This document shows, in pieces, positions 54,897 to 63,961 of a stretch of DNA of 64,000 bases. Where the stretch lies: assembly GCF_900184935.1 (NCBI RefSeq), contig NZ_FXYE01000001.1, positions 682,001 through 746,000 on the forward strand. The letters are read 5' to 3'. The DNA comes from Actibacterium lipolyticum (GTDB lineage Bacteria > Pseudomonadota > Alphaproteobacteria > Rhodobacterales > Rhodobacteraceae). Position 1 is the first letter of the stretch. Every line of letters begins with the position of its first letter. The notes beneath the pieces were generated by a model. That model had not been told where the DNA came from. It did not search any database and saw nothing but the letters and a program-made list of their open reading frames with translations. The position numbers were made by a program, and so were the translations under genes.

Positions 54897-54925
54897 TTGA
54901 CGCTCCGCGGGGCATGGCTTAGGTC
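54897..54925 (+). promoter_or_regulatory. Promoter of the tRNA-Gly gene
   Basis: TTGACG at 54897-54902, 17-base spacer, TAGGTC at 54920-54925, with transcription expected a few bases before the tRNA start at 54937. The -10 is a weak match, the -35 good. Confidence 0.45.
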
Positions 54926-54936
54926 ATCTTCACTGC

Positions 54937-55010
54937 GCGGGTATGGTGAAATGGTATCATAAGACCCTTCCAAGGTTAAGGCGCGGGTTCGATTCCCGCT
55001 ACCCGCTCCA
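54937..55010 (+). tRNA. tRNA-Gly, anticodon TCC
   Basis: 74 bases. Acceptor arm GCGGGTA pairs with TACCCGC followed by unpaired T and an encoded CCA. D loop ATGGTGAAATGGTATCAT region, anticodon stem-loop CCTTCCAAGG with TCC in the loop, TpsiC arm GCGGGTTCGATTCCCGC. It reads GGA and GGG codons. No integrase or duplicated 3' end was seen, so there is no sign of an integrated element. Confidence 0.97.
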
Positions 55011-55095
55011 GTCCTTCCTCAGACAGCGACGAACTGTTCCTTGTTCCAACGCGCCCAAGGTTCTATGACGGGCCAAAATGGTGGGGAGCGCTGAC

Positions 55096-56892
55096 ATGGC
55101 AGGACGAAACAGCCAATCTGTTGAAGAACGCGAAAAGTCCAAACGTGTGGGTGCCCTGCGCGGATTGGCGCCGTTCGTTTTTCCTTATCGTCTGCTTGTC
55201 GTCCTTTCCGGTATGGCGCTGGTCCTTACGGCCTGTGTGTCGCTTGTTCTGCCGCTGGCGGTGCGCCGCGTGGTGGATGGGTTCGAAACCGAAAACGCCG
55301 AACTTCTTGATAGCTATTTTATGGCCGCGCTGGGCATTGCTGCGCTTTTGGCGGTTGGCACGGGGCTTAGATATTACCTTGTGACGCGACTGGGCGAACG
55401 GGTGGTGGCAGACATTCGCAAGGCCGTGTTCAACCGCATGATCGGGATGAGCCCCGCGTTCTACGAAAAAGTCATGACTGGCGAAGTGCTTAGCCGGATT
55501 ACCACCGACACCACGCTGATCCTTTCGGTCATCGGATCGTCCGTTTCTGTGGCGCTGCGTAATGTGCTGATCTTCTTTGGCGGTATGGTCCTTATGCTGC
55601 TGACCTCGGCCAAGTTAAGCGGGCTGGTTTTGCTGCTGGTGCCGGCGGTCGTTGTGCCGATCATCGTGTTGGGGCGCCGTCTGCGTGCGCTTTCGCGCGA
55701 GAACCAGGATTGGATCGCCGCGTCGTCTGGGTCCGCGTCCGAAGCCCTGCTTTCAGTTCAAACCGTCCAGGCCTTCACGCACGAGACGCAAAGCCGTGAC
55801 AGTTTCGGCACCGTGACAGAGCGCGCCTATACCTCGGCCAAAAAACGGATCGGTACGCGCGCGGTGATGACGGTTATTGTGATTGCCTTGGTCTTTTCCG
55901 GGGTTGTGGGCGTGCTGTGGATCGGCGCCCGCGATGTTCGCGCTGACCTGATGAGCGTGGGCGAACTGGTACAGTTTGTGATCTATTCGGTGATGGTCGC
56001 AGGGGCCGTTGGCGCGCTGTCGGAAATCTGGGGCGAACTGCAACGCGCCGCTGGCGCGACAGAGCGTTTGGTCGAACTGCTGAACGCCGAGGACAGCGTC
56101 CGTGACCCAGATCAGCCTCAGTCCCTGCCAGCGCCTGTCGCGGGCGCGATCAACTTTGAAGGGGTGACGTTCCATTATCCCACACGGCCTGACCAATCGG
56201 CGTTGGAAGATATCAACCTAAGCATCGAAGCGGGCGAAACCATTGCGTTGGTCGGCCCTTCGGGTGCTGGCAAGTCGACAATCATCCAACTGCTTTTGCG
56301 GTTCTATGACCCGCAGTCCGGCAGCATCACGCTGGACGGTGTGCGGTTGGACAGCGTCCTACGCTCTGATTTCCGCCAGCACGTGGCGCTTGTGCCGCAA
56401 GACCCGGTGATCTTTGCCGACACGGCGCGTGAAAACATTCGTTTTGGCCGCCCCGGTGCCACAGATGCAGAGGTCGAAGAGGCCGCAATTGCCGCCGCCG
56501 CGCATGAATTCTTGGTCAAACTGCCGGATGGGTACGACAGTTATGTTGGTGAGCGTGGCGTGATGCTGTCTGGCGGGCAGAAGCAGCGTATCGCGATTGC
56601 GCGTGCGATTCTGCGCGATGCGCCGGTTCTGTTGCTGGACGAGGCGACATCGGCGCTTGACGCTGAAAGTGAGCGCGCGGTTCAGGGGGCCGTGGACGAG
56701 ATGTCGGCAAACCGCACCACAATCATCGTGGCGCACCGTTTGGCGACCGTGAAAAAGGCCGATCGGATCATCGTATTTGAAGATGGTCGCATCGTTGCAG
56801 AAGGCACGCATGATGCGCTGGTCGCCGAAGGCGGCCTTTACGCACGGCTTGCGCGTTTGCAATTCACCGCTGGGGTGGAAGAAGCGGCGTGA
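55096..56892 (+). CDS. ABC exporter (fused membrane and ATPase domains)
   Basis: 598 residues from the ATG at 55096. An exporter-type membrane domain with six helices (about 30-310, containing RLGERVVADIRKAVFNRMI) is followed by the ATPase: Walker A GPSGAGKST, Q loop ALVPQDPVIF, signature LSGGQKQRIAIARA, Walker B VLLLDEATSALD, and H-loop AHRLATV. It functions as a homodimer in the inner membrane, flipping lipid-like or hydrophobic cargo. Family-level likeness is to MsbA/lipid A-type exporters, and the substrate is not determined. Confidence 0.93.
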   Translation: MAGRNSQSVEEREKSKRVGALRGLAPFVFPYRLLVVLSGMALVLTACVSLVLPLAVRRVVDGFETENAELLDSYFMAALGIAALLAVGTGLRYYLVTRLGERVVADIRKAVFNRMIGMSPAFYEKVMTGEVLSRITTDTTLILSVIGSSVSVALRNVLIFFGGMVLMLLTSAKLSGLVLLLVPAVVVPIIVLGRRLRALSRENQDWIAASSGSASEALLSVQTVQAFTHETQSRDSFGTVTERAYTSAKKRIGTRAVMTVIVIALVFSGVVGVLWIGARDVRADLMSVGELVQFVIYSVMVAGAVGALSEIWGELQRAAGATERLVELLNAEDSVRDPDQPQSLPAPVAGAINFEGVTFHYPTRPDQSALEDINLSIEAGETIALVGPSGAGKSTIIQLLLRFYDPQSGSITLDGVRLDSVLRSDFRQHVALVPQDPVIFADTARENIRFGRPGATDAEVEEAAIAAAAHEFLVKLPDGYDSYVGERGVMLSGGQKQRIAIARAILRDAPVLLLDEATSALDAESERAVQGAVDEMSANRTTIIVAHRLATVKKADRIIVFEDGRIVAEGTHDALVAEGGLYARLARLQFTAGVEEAA

Positions 56893-56911
56893 ATTCCCCC
56901 TAACGGACCGT

Positions 56912-56939
56912 TTGACATAGGGCTAACCTCCGGTACGCA
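56912..56939 (+). promoter_or_regulatory. Possible promoter of the BON-LysM gene
   Basis: A consensus -35 TTGACA (56912-56917), 16-base spacer and TACGCA (56934-56939), about 27 bases before the start codon at 56966. The -10 is a poor match. Confidence 0.35.
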
Positions 56940-56965
56940 CTGATATTTTATTCGGAGGAACCGAA

Positions 56966-57394
56966 ATGGGTTTGTGGAGTTTCATCAAGGGTTCGGGCAA
57001 AAAGCTCGTTGGCGCGGCAGAAGCATCTGAGGCACCGCCCGAAGATGCACTCAAAAAAGAAATTGATGATCTGGGGCTGGATCTAAGCGGGCTGGATATT
57101 TCAGTTGAAGGTGACACGGTCAAAGTAAGCGGTGCCGCCATTAGCCAAGAAATGAAAGAAAAGGTCATTCTGGCCGTCGGTAACGTCGAAGGCGTTGCAT
57201 CGGTTGATGACAGTTCTACGGGCAACGAACCGGTGTTCCACACCGTCGAAAAGGGCGACACGCTTTGGGCGATTTCGTCAAAGACGCTGGGCAGCGGCGC
57301 ACGCTATAATGAGATTTTTGAGGCCAATAAGCCGATGCTATCCCATCCAGACAAAATTTATCCTGGTCAGGTTCTACGTATTCCGCAGGGCTGA
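56966..57394 (+). CDS. BON-LysM domain protein (Kbp/YgaU-like)
   Basis: 142 residues with GGAGG before the ATG at 56966. A BON domain at about 30-85 (LDLSGLDISVEGDTVKVSG, VILAVGNVEGVASVDD) is followed by a LysM domain at about 92-140 (HTVEKGDTLWAISSKTLG, IYPGQVLRIP). The arrangement and size equal E. coli Kbp (YgaU), a potassium-binding protein. There is no signal peptide, so despite LysM it is probably cytoplasmic. Confidence 0.9.
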   Translation: MGLWSFIKGSGKKLVGAAEASEAPPEDALKKEIDDLGLDLSGLDISVEGDTVKVSGAAISQEMKEKVILAVGNVEGVASVDDSSTGNEPVFHTVEKGDTLWAISSKTLGSGARYNEIFEANKPMLSHPDKIYPGQVLRIPQG

Positions 57395-57514
57395 TTTCTG
57401 TTAATTTACTTGGGGAAGGGCGCTTTGGTGCCCTCCCGCACCCAGTTACGTTGCGTTTTTGTCTTCGCGTAAAGCTTGCGCCCAAAGTCATTTCTTCTCA
57501 TTTTTCAAAGAAGC

Positions 57515-57533
57515 CTAGCCCGGGAGAGGCTAG
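57515..57533 (+). other. Hairpin before an acyl-CoA synthetase ribosome site
   Basis: CTAGCC (57515-57520) and GGCTAG (57528-57533) with a seven-base loop, just before GGGGAGGAG. It may tune access to the ribosome site of the following gene. Confidence 0.35.
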
Positions 57534-57548
57534 CGGGGAGGAGACACA

Positions 57549-59444
57549 ATGGGGACCACCACACCGAATAATACCCACCGCCAAGTTGAAGCGGAAGGGC
57601 CATGGGAGGGTAGAGACCTTCCTGAAACGATTTACCAAATGCTGTCGGGAACGGCCGACAAGTTCGGGTCGCGCAACGCGCTGACCTTTCAGATGTTCTC
57701 GGGGCCGCAAGACAAGGCCGAGACGCTGAGTTGGAACCAGCTTCGTGCCAGCGTGACACAAGCAGCCAATATGTTCCGTTCGCTTGGGATCGGCGACGAT
57801 GATGTTGTCGCCTATGTTCTTCCGAACTGTAATGAAACCGCGATCACGCTTCTTGGTGGTGCGACGGCGGGTATCGTTAACCCGATCAACCCATTGCTAG
57901 AGCCAGAACAGATTGGCGCGATCCTTCGCGAAACGAAGGCCAAAGTCGTCGTCACGCTGAAGAGCTTTCCCAAAACCGACGTCGCGCAAAAGGTGGCCGA
58001 GGCTGTAAAGCACGCGCCCAAGGTCGATACCGTGCTTGAGGTTGATCTGCTGCGTTATCTGACGCCGCCTAAGAAATGGATCGTTCCCTTCATCCGTCCG
58101 AAAAACCCGGGCGGGCATCACGCGGACCTGATGGATTTCGCGACCGAAATGGCCAAGCACCGTTCAGACGCGCTTGATTTCGTTGAACCCGGCGATCGTG
58201 TATCGGCCTTTTTCCACACCGGCGGTACAACCGGTATGCCGAAAGTGGCGCAGCACAAGCATTCGGGCATGATCTATAACGGCTGGCTTGGGCAGCGCCT
58301 GTTGTTCACCGAAGAAGATACGCTGATCTGCCCGCTGCCGCTGTTCCACGTGTTCGCGGCCTATCCGACGCTTATGTCGGTGCTGGCATCCGGCGCACAT
58401 GTCGTGTTCCCGACGCCCGCGGGGTATCGCGGTGATGGTGTGTTCGACAATTTCTGGAAGCTGATCGAACGTTGGAAAGTTACCTTCGTTATCACCGTGC
58501 CAACAGCGATTGCCGCCTTGATGCAGCGCCCTGTCGATGCGGATGTGTCGTCATTGCGTATCGCGTTTTCGGGCTCTGCCCCGTTGCCTGTTGAGCTTTA
58601 CAACCGCTTTGAAAAAGCAACCGGGGTTACGATCTGCGAAGGCTATGGCCTGACAGAGGCGACATGTCTGGTTTCGATCAACCCGCCGGATGACGAAAAG
58701 AAAATCGGCTCTGTCGGGATTCCGTTCCCTCATACAGATGTGCGCATTCTGCATTGTGATGCCGATGGCAACGTGAACCGTGAATGCGGTGTCGATGAGG
58801 TGGGCGAGATTTGCGTGTCCAACCCCGGCGTTTTTGACGGTTCGACCTATACGGAAGAAGCCAAAAACCTTGGTCTGTTCGCCGAAGGTAAATACCTTCG
58901 CACGGGCGATCTGGGTCGTTTGGATGCAGACGGTTACCTGTACATCACGGGTCGCGCAAAAGACCTGATTATTCGGGGCGGTCATAACATTGACCCTGCC
59001 GAAATCGAAGAAGCGTTGGCCGGTCACCCCGCCATTGCATTCGTCGGTGCCATCGGTCAGCCCGACAGCTTCGCAGGCGAACTGCCTTGCGCCTATGTTG
59101 AACTGGTGGACGGGGCCGAGGTTACAACCGACGCGCTGATGGAGCATGCAAAGGTTCACATCCACGAACGCGCAGCATTCCCGAAATACATCGAGGTTCT
59201 GGACGAATTGCCCAAAACCGCCGTGGGCAAAGTGTTCAAGCCAGAGCTGCGGAAGAAGGCGATCACTCGCATTTACAACGATGCGTTGGCGAAGGCCGGG
59301 CACGCCGTTCACGTTGGCGAAGTTGCTGAGGATAAGAAACGCGGCCTCGTCGCGCGCCTTGTTCGCGACGGGGATGTCGATGAAGAGGCGGTCAGCCACG
59401 TCTTGGGCGAATTCACGCGCCCTTGGGAATGGGCCGACGACTAA
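57549..59444 (+). CDS. AMP-forming acyl-CoA synthetase
   Basis: 631 residues with GGGGAGGAG before the ATG. Motifs: P-loop FFHTGGTTGMPKVAQHKHS (GGTTGMPK is a modified SGTTGxPK), CEGYGLTEATC, YLRTGDLGRLDADGYL, the hinge GRAKDLIIRGGHNIDP, and the catalytic lysine in KTAVGKVFKPELR. Length exceeds the usual 540-570 by a C-terminal tail of about 50 residues (from HVGEVAEDKKRGLVARLVRD). It activates a carboxylic acid, substrate unknown. It is a single gene with its own terminator. Confidence 0.9.
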   Translation: MGTTTPNNTHRQVEAEGPWEGRDLPETIYQMLSGTADKFGSRNALTFQMFSGPQDKAETLSWNQLRASVTQAANMFRSLGIGDDDVVAYVLPNCNETAITLLGGATAGIVNPINPLLEPEQIGAILRETKAKVVVTLKSFPKTDVAQKVAEAVKHAPKVDTVLEVDLLRYLTPPKKWIVPFIRPKNPGGHHADLMDFATEMAKHRSDALDFVEPGDRVSAFFHTGGTTGMPKVAQHKHSGMIYNGWLGQRLLFTEEDTLICPLPLFHVFAAYPTLMSVLASGAHVVFPTPAGYRGDGVFDNFWKLIERWKVTFVITVPTAIAALMQRPVDADVSSLRIAFSGSAPLPVELYNRFEKATGVTICEGYGLTEATCLVSINPPDDEKKIGSVGIPFPHTDVRILHCDADGNVNRECGVDEVGEICVSNPGVFDGSTYTEEAKNLGLFAEGKYLRTGDLGRLDADGYLYITGRAKDLIIRGGHNIDPAEIEEALAGHPAIAFVGAIGQPDSFAGELPCAYVELVDGAEVTTDALMEHAKVHIHERAAFPKYIEVLDELPKTAVGKVFKPELRKKAITRIYNDALAKAGHAVHVGEVAEDKKRGLVARLVRDGDVDEEAVSHVLGEFTRPWEWADD

Positions 59445-59469
59445 GACACGTTGAACGACGAAGAGAACG

Positions 59470-59495
59470 GAGCGGGGCGGTTGCCTCGCTCTTTT
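59470..59495 (+). terminator. Intrinsic terminator of the acyl-CoA synthetase gene
   Basis: GAGCGGGGC, loop GGTT, GCCTCGCTC, then TTTT. Nine pairs with one G-T, 25 bases after the stop codon. Confidence 0.85.
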
Positions 59496-59566
59496 CGTTT
59501 CTGAAACCTTTATCTATTTGAGACGTATTAGGGCGTTCGCTGAAATGATGGCAGTTTCTAAGCGGG

Positions 59567-60238
59567 TTACCGTAGTTCTGGGAACGTATAGCTGTCGCAA
59601 AATTCCCAGTTAAGGGTTAGCCCCTCTTCCAAGAACTCAAAAAGCGCGGGGTCATAGCTCTGCGCGGATGAAAAATCTGTCACACCGCGTTTTTGTGCCT
59701 CGGTCTTGGCAGCCTCGTAGAGAGCGCCTTGCTTGCGATGCTCGGTCAGAAGGGTCGGCTCGGTCGAAGGGTACAAAAGGCCGACATTGTAGTGATACAC
59801 CGGTATGCCAAATTTATATCGCGCGGTCGTATTGCAGAACTGCTTGGTTTCCGCGCCGCCAAAGGGTGGTTCGATGACCTCAACATCCAGAATTGAGCCG
59901 TTGTCGACCTTAGTGTTGTACTGATGCTTGAAGGCACCATCCGTCACATGGGTAAATACCTCTCCGTCCACGCGTGCGCGTTGGATTGCGTGATACGCGA
60001 GGCCATCCTTATCAAGGTTCGCAACTTCTATCTGCGATACCACGACCTTCAAATTGCCGAACTGATAGACCTGAGAGCTGATCGTATTTGCGGATGAACG
60101 CAGCCCTAGTTTGATCATGAGGCTGTCAAAGTTTTCCGCCCCTGTCAGAAACACGAGCAACGACAGCAAGCCCCCGATTGATATTGCACTGACCCACGAA
60201 AAGAATGGTATTCTACGTTTTCGGGTGGTCTCGCTCAT
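59567..60238 (-). CDS. Single-span membrane-anchored protein, function unknown
   Basis: 223 residues. One hydrophobic segment at about 13-31 (FSWVSAISIGGLLSLLVFL) after a basic N-terminus, so a Type II anchor with the bulk in the periplasm. The rest is mixed with no motif I recognise; it has Cys in FCNTT and a C-terminal Cys in WEFCDSY that could pair. The gene is isolated between a terminator and the DUF3237 gene, and its codon use looks less GC-rich than neighbours. It may be a strain-specific insertion. Confidence 0.6.
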   Translation of the reverse strand: MSETTRKRRIPFFSWVSAISIGGLLSLLVFLTGAENFDSLMIKLGLRSSANTISSQVYQFGNLKVVVSQIEVANLDKDGLAYHAIQRARVDGEVFTHVTDGAFKHQYNTKVDNGSILDVEVIEPPFGGAETKQFCNTTARYKFGIPVYHYNVGLLYPSTEPTLLTEHRKQGALYEAAKTEAQKRGVTDFSSAQSYDPALFEFLEEGLTLNWEFCDSYTFPELR

Positions 60239-60341
60239 ATAAACTCTCAGTGTTCGTGGTCTTGCTGAAGATGCAACTTTAGCGGTGCGTGTAATCGGTG
60301 TAAATGACGGAAAAGTATGAAGGAATTGATTGCATGGGCCG

Positions 60342-60809
60342 TTAACCCAACGCGAAAAGTGACACTTTTACCGCCTCTGCAAACCGTGCGCCGGTGCCCA
60401 CGAAAAGGGTGTTGTTCACCCACGCGTAACGCGGATCGCCCGTTTCAAGCCGCGCGTGGGTGCGCATGTAATAGGCGTCCGGTGCCACGTCTTGCCCGGC
60501 GGCGACTGCGGCCATCACATCGGCGGGGCCGTGGCGAAAGCCGTAGTTCTGAATCTCAATCAACGCGCCGTCGTCGGTTTCGAAGGCATAGCGTGTGTCA
60601 AGTTCGGCCAACCCATCGTCAAAAATCGTCTGCCAATCCGCGCCTAGGTTCAGGATGCGGCCGTTCAGCCGTGGCCCTGCGACGGTACCGCCCACGATCG
60701 GAATGATGCGCCGCTTTCCAGCACGCCCCGCCCCCATTTCACGAATGGGGGCCAGTTCAACGGTCAGGTCGCAGACATGGGTCAGTGTTGGTGCGGTTAG
60801 TGTGGTCAT
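60342..60809 (-). CDS. DUF3237 family protein
   Basis: 155 residues of the DUF3237 family, a small beta-barrel-like protein often seen with aromatic catabolism genes: GKRRIIPIVGGTVAGPRLNGRILNLGADWQ is characteristic, as is YMRTHARLETGDPRYAWVNNTLFVGTG near the end. No biochemical function is firmly established. It is divergent from the MarR-SDR-ligase operon with a 126-base shared promoter region, so it is probably part of the same regulon. Confidence 0.88.
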   Translation of the reverse strand: MTTLTAPTLTHVCDLTVELAPIREMGAGRAGKRRIIPIVGGTVAGPRLNGRILNLGADWQTIFDDGLAELDTRYAFETDDGALIEIQNYGFRHGPADVMAAVAAGQDVAPDAYYMRTHARLETGDPRYAWVNNTLFVGTGARFAEAVKVSLFALG

Positions 60810-60845
60810 TGTTCCCTCGGTTGGCTGGCATTTGGTGGTTGATAA

Positions 60846-60914
60846 AACTATTTAGTCAGCAGTATTGTTCGGAGTTAGAACTATCCAGCTCCACTTGGCA
60901 AGTGCCCCGCCAAG
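60846..60914. promoter_or_regulatory. Divergent promoter with repeated AACTAT and inverted repeats
   Basis: AACTAT at 60846-60851 and 60879-60884 (33 bases apart), with AGTT-AG-AACT palindrome around the second. Further right, CTTGGC (60894-60899) and GCCAAG (60909-60914) form a 6-base inverted repeat 22 bases before the MarR start. These are candidate MarR operators controlling both directions. Confidence 0.45.
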
Positions 60915-60935
60915 GCAACTCAGAAGGATTAGAAC

Positions 60936-61412
60936 ATGAGCGTGCCGCAAAACAAGCGACGGGCCAATGATGAAGATCGTGTCGTAAAGCAAACCGACCT
61001 GTACGGGCTGATCGGCTACAACATCAAGCGAAGCTACATGCATATCCACAAGGATTTCAAAGCAACGCTGGATGAATTCAACCTGACGCAACGCACGTTT
61101 TCCGTTTTGTCGGTGGTGATCGAAAACCCGAATATCAGCCAAAGCGATGTTGGTCGTGCGTTAGCGATTGAACGTTCGGGAACGGTCGTGATTGTCGACG
61201 AATTGGAACAGCGCGACCTTATCAGCCGCGACAAGGCCCCCGGCGACCGGCGGGTTCACGCGCTGAATGCCACGGACAAAGGTCGCGCGTTTTACGCCAA
61301 AACGCTTGAGGCCGTGTACGGGCACGAAAAACGGGTTTCAAAACGGCTGAGCAAGGAAGAGCGCCTGACGCTCATCTCATTACTTGAAAAGATCCAAGGG
61401 GAGGAAATCTGA
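60936..61412 (+). CDS. MarR-family transcriptional regulator
   Basis: 158 residues, with AGAAGGA before the start. The winged-helix core runs from about 45: [59 protein letters not shown] has the recognition helix and the wing with DRR, both standard for MarR. It is the first gene of an operon with an SDR and a feruloyl-CoA-synthase-like ligase, so it probably senses a hydroxycinnamoyl-CoA or its acid, as do CouR/FerR-type regulators. This ligand is inference from context. Confidence 0.92.
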   Translation: MSVPQNKRRANDEDRVVKQTDLYGLIGYNIKRSYMHIHKDFKATLDEFNLTQRTFSVLSVVIENPNISQSDVGRALAIERSGTVVIVDELEQRDLISRDKAPGDRRVHALNATDKGRAFYAKTLEAVYGHEKRVSKRLSKEERLTLISLLEKIQGEEI

Positions 61413-61414
61413 TT

Positions 61415-62182
61415 ATGGAAATCAACACATCGCGCGTGGCGATTGTTACTGGGGGCGCGTCTGGCCTAGGCGCGGCTGTCGCAAAAGAGCTGTCTTCAGC
61501 CGGTGCCAAGGTCACGATCTTTGACATGAACGCCGAACAGGGCGCCGCGATGGCCGAAAGCATCGGGGGGGCTTTTCAACAGGTCGACGTAAGTGACCCG
61601 GCAAGCGTGGCAAGCGGCGTGGCGGCCGTAAAAGATGCGCAGGGCGGGATCAACATTCTGGTCAATTGCGCGGGCATCGGCCCTGCGGCGAAAACCGTTT
61701 CGCGCGGCGAAGCACATGATCCGGCGATGTTTGACAAGACTATTCGCGTGAACCTGATCGGGACATTCAACTGCGCCTCGCAAGTGGCAGCGGTGATGGC
61801 CGAAGGGGACCCTGTCACGGCTGATGGAGAGCGTGGAGTTATTGTGAACACGGCGTCGGTCGCTGCCTATGATGGGCAGGTCGGGCAGGTGGCCTATGCG
61901 GCGTCTAAGGGGGGTATCGTTGGGATGACCCTTCCAATGGCGCGGGATTTGTCGCAAATCGGTATTCGCGTCTGCACCATCGCGCCGGGCATTTTCATGA
62001 CACCACTTTTGGCTGGCCTGCCGGAAGAGGTTCAAACCTCTTTGGGGCAACAGGTGCCGTTTCCGTCGCGCCTTGGCGATCCGGGCGAATTCGCTTCTCT
62101 CGCTCGCCACATCGTCGAAAACGCGATGCTGAACGGCGAGGTTATTCGCCTTGATGGCGCCATTCGGATGGCACCGCGGTAA
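61415..62182 (+). CDS. SDR dehydrogenase of the 3-hydroxyacyl-CoA dehydrogenase type 2 (HSD10) group
   Basis: 255 residues. NAD site [15 protein letters not shown] (about 10-24), NCAGIGP, catalytic Ser in [14 protein letters not shown], Tyr and Lys in AYAASKGG. C-terminal ending [15 protein letters not shown] matches the HSD17B10 subfamily, which oxidises 3-hydroxyacyl-CoA. It may perform the third step of side-chain beta-oxidation of hydroxycinnamates or fatty acids. It starts 2 bases after marR and is followed 3 bases later by the ligase. Confidence 0.9.
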   Translation: MEINTSRVAIVTGGASGLGAAVAKELSSAGAKVTIFDMNAEQGAAMAESIGGAFQQVDVSDPASVASGVAAVKDAQGGINILVNCAGIGPAAKTVSRGEAHDPAMFDKTIRVNLIGTFNCASQVAAVMAEGDPVTADGERGVIVNTASVAAYDGQVGQVAYAASKGGIVGMTLPMARDLSQIGIRVCTIAPGIFMTPLLAGLPEEVQTSLGQQVPFPSRLGDPGEFASLARHIVENAMLNGEVIRLDGAIRMAPR

Positions 62183-62185
62183 ACC

Positions 62186-63961
62186 ATGATGCAGCAAAGC
62201 GGAGGCGCAAAGTTCTGGACGCCGACGTTCCAGACCGAACGGCGCGACGACGGAACGATCATCATGCAACAGGAAGGCGCGTTGAGCGATGTCGCGCGCA
62301 GCCTTCCTGACCGCTTGGTGCATTGGGCAAGCGAAAGGCCGGATACTGTGTATCTGGCCGAACGCGATGAAAACGGTGACTGGCGCAAGCTGACTTATGC
62401 GCAGGTCCTGAGCACGGTGCGTGCCATTGGGGCTGCGTTGTTGTCGCATGGTCTGGGGCCGGATCGCCCTGTGTTGATCCTATCTGAAAACAGCATTGAT
62501 CACGCGCTTCTTGGCTTGGCCTCGCAATATGTGGGCGTACCGTATTCGCCAATCTCGACCGCGTACTCTTTGGTTTCAACGGACCACGCGAAGTTGAAAG
62601 ATATCGTGGCGTTGCTGAAGCCGGGGCTGATCTATGCGTCGGACGGTGCGGCCTATGGCAGGGCGTTGGATGCGGTTGGGGGGGCTGGGCACGCCGTCGC
62701 GGTCAGCCGTAACCCGCGTGCGGGTGACGTTCTGTTTACCGACATGATGAACGCAGCACCTTCGGACGACGCTGAGGCTGCGTTCGCTGGGCTAACGCCG
62801 CAAAGTGTTGGGAAATACTTGTTCACGTCAGGCTCCACCGGGAAGCCGAAGGCAGTCATAAATACCCAAGAGATGATGATGGCCAATCAGGCGATGATTG
62901 CGGACTGTTTTCGCTTTCTTGCCGATCACCCGCCTGTGGTGGTCGAATGGGCCCCATGGAACCACACGGCGGGCGGGAACAAGGTCTTTAACATGGTGCT
63001 GAACAACGGTGGCACCTTTTACATCGACGAAGGGCGGCCAACGCCAAAAGGCATGGCGGCCAGCATTCGCAACCTGAAAGAGGTTGCGCCGACGTGGTAC
63101 TTCAACGTGCCGGTCGCTTATGAAATGCTGGTCAGCGCGTTTGAGGCTGACGATGCTCTGCGCCAATCCTTTTTCAGCAGGCTTGATATGATGATGTATG
63201 CGGGGGCCGGGATGGCCCAGCATACGTGGGACGCGCTGTTGCGCCTGTCGCGCGAAACAATAGGGCGCGAGGTGTTGCTGACGACGGGCCTTGGCGCGAC
63301 TGAAACCGGGCCGTTTACGCTGATGTGTACCGAACAACAGGCGCAGGCGGGGAATATCGGTGTGCCAGCCAAGGGCGTCACGTTGAAACTTGTCCCCAAC
63401 GGCGGCAAGCTAGAGGCGCGCATCAAAAGCCCGTCGATCAAGCAGGGGTATTACGGGGACCCGGACCTTACGGCGGCTTCGCGCGACGAAGAGGGGTTTT
63501 ACCGCCTTGGCGATGCCTTGCGTCCGGCGGACCCCGACGACCTGAGCAAGGGCTTTTTCTTTGATGGTCGCACGGCTGAAAACTTTAAGCTGGCAACTGG
63601 AACTTGGGTGGCCGTCGGTGCGCTGCGCGCGGCCATGGTGAACCATTTTGGCGGCTTGATCCGCGATGTGGTGATCGTTGGCGAAAACCGGGATTACCTT
63701 GGCGCGATCGTTCTGTTGAACGCCGACACAGGGCAGGGCAGTGCAGACACCCTGCAAGAAAGGCTGAACAGCTTTGCTGCGGGCGCGACGGGGTCTTCCA
63801 ACAGGGTGCGGCGAATGGTGGTGATGCAATCGCCACCCGACCTCGATAAGGGAGAGATGACAGACAAAGGCTCTATCAACCAACGGGCGGTGATTGCGAA
63901 CCGGCCAGAGTTGGTAGAAGCGATTTATGCTGGGGAGGCTGGGGTCTTCGAAGCGCGCTAA
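62186..63961 (+). CDS. Feruloyl-CoA synthase-like ligase
   Basis: 591 residues. N-terminal MMQQSGGAKFWTPTFQTERR; P-loop LFTSGSTGKPKAVIN; A5 region TGLGATETGPFT; and the family-specific C-terminus GRTAENFKLATGTWVAVGALR and KGSINQRAVIANRPE. It lacks the common GGENI hinge, as do Fcs proteins. The reaction is hydroxycinnamate (ferulate, coumarate) plus CoA plus ATP to the acyl-CoA. It is complete at 63961 and followed by 39 bases to the window edge; the next operon gene would begin outside. Symbol withheld because the substrate is unproven. Confidence 0.87.
   Translation: MMQQSGGAKFWTPTFQTERRDDGTIIMQQEGALSDVARSLPDRLVHWASERPDTVYLAERDENGDWRKLTYAQVLSTVRAIGAALLSHGLGPDRPVLILSENSIDHALLGLASQYVGVPYSPISTAYSLVSTDHAKLKDIVALLKPGLIYASDGAAYGRALDAVGGAGHAVAVSRNPRAGDVLFTDMMNAAPSDDAEAAFAGLTPQSVGKYLFTSGSTGKPKAVINTQEMMMANQAMIADCFRFLADHPPVVVEWAPWNHTAGGNKVFNMVLNNGGTFYIDEGRPTPKGMAASIRNLKEVAPTWYFNVPVAYEMLVSAFEADDALRQSFFSRLDMMMYAGAGMAQHTWDALLRLSRETIGREVLLTTGLGATETGPFTLMCTEQQAQAGNIGVPAKGVTLKLVPNGGKLEARIKSPSIKQGYYGDPDLTAASRDEEGFYRLGDALRPADPDDLSKGFFFDGRTAENFKLATGTWVAVGALRAAMVNHFGGLIRDVVIVGENRDYLGAIVLLNADTGQGSADTLQERLNSFAAGATGSSNRVRRMVVMQSPPDLDKGEMTDKGSINQRAVIANRPELVEAIYAGEAGVFEAR

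Noticed and set aside
54937-55010. tRNA-Gly as an attachment site for an integrated element
   Set aside because: No integrase gene and no repeated tRNA 3' end were found within the window.
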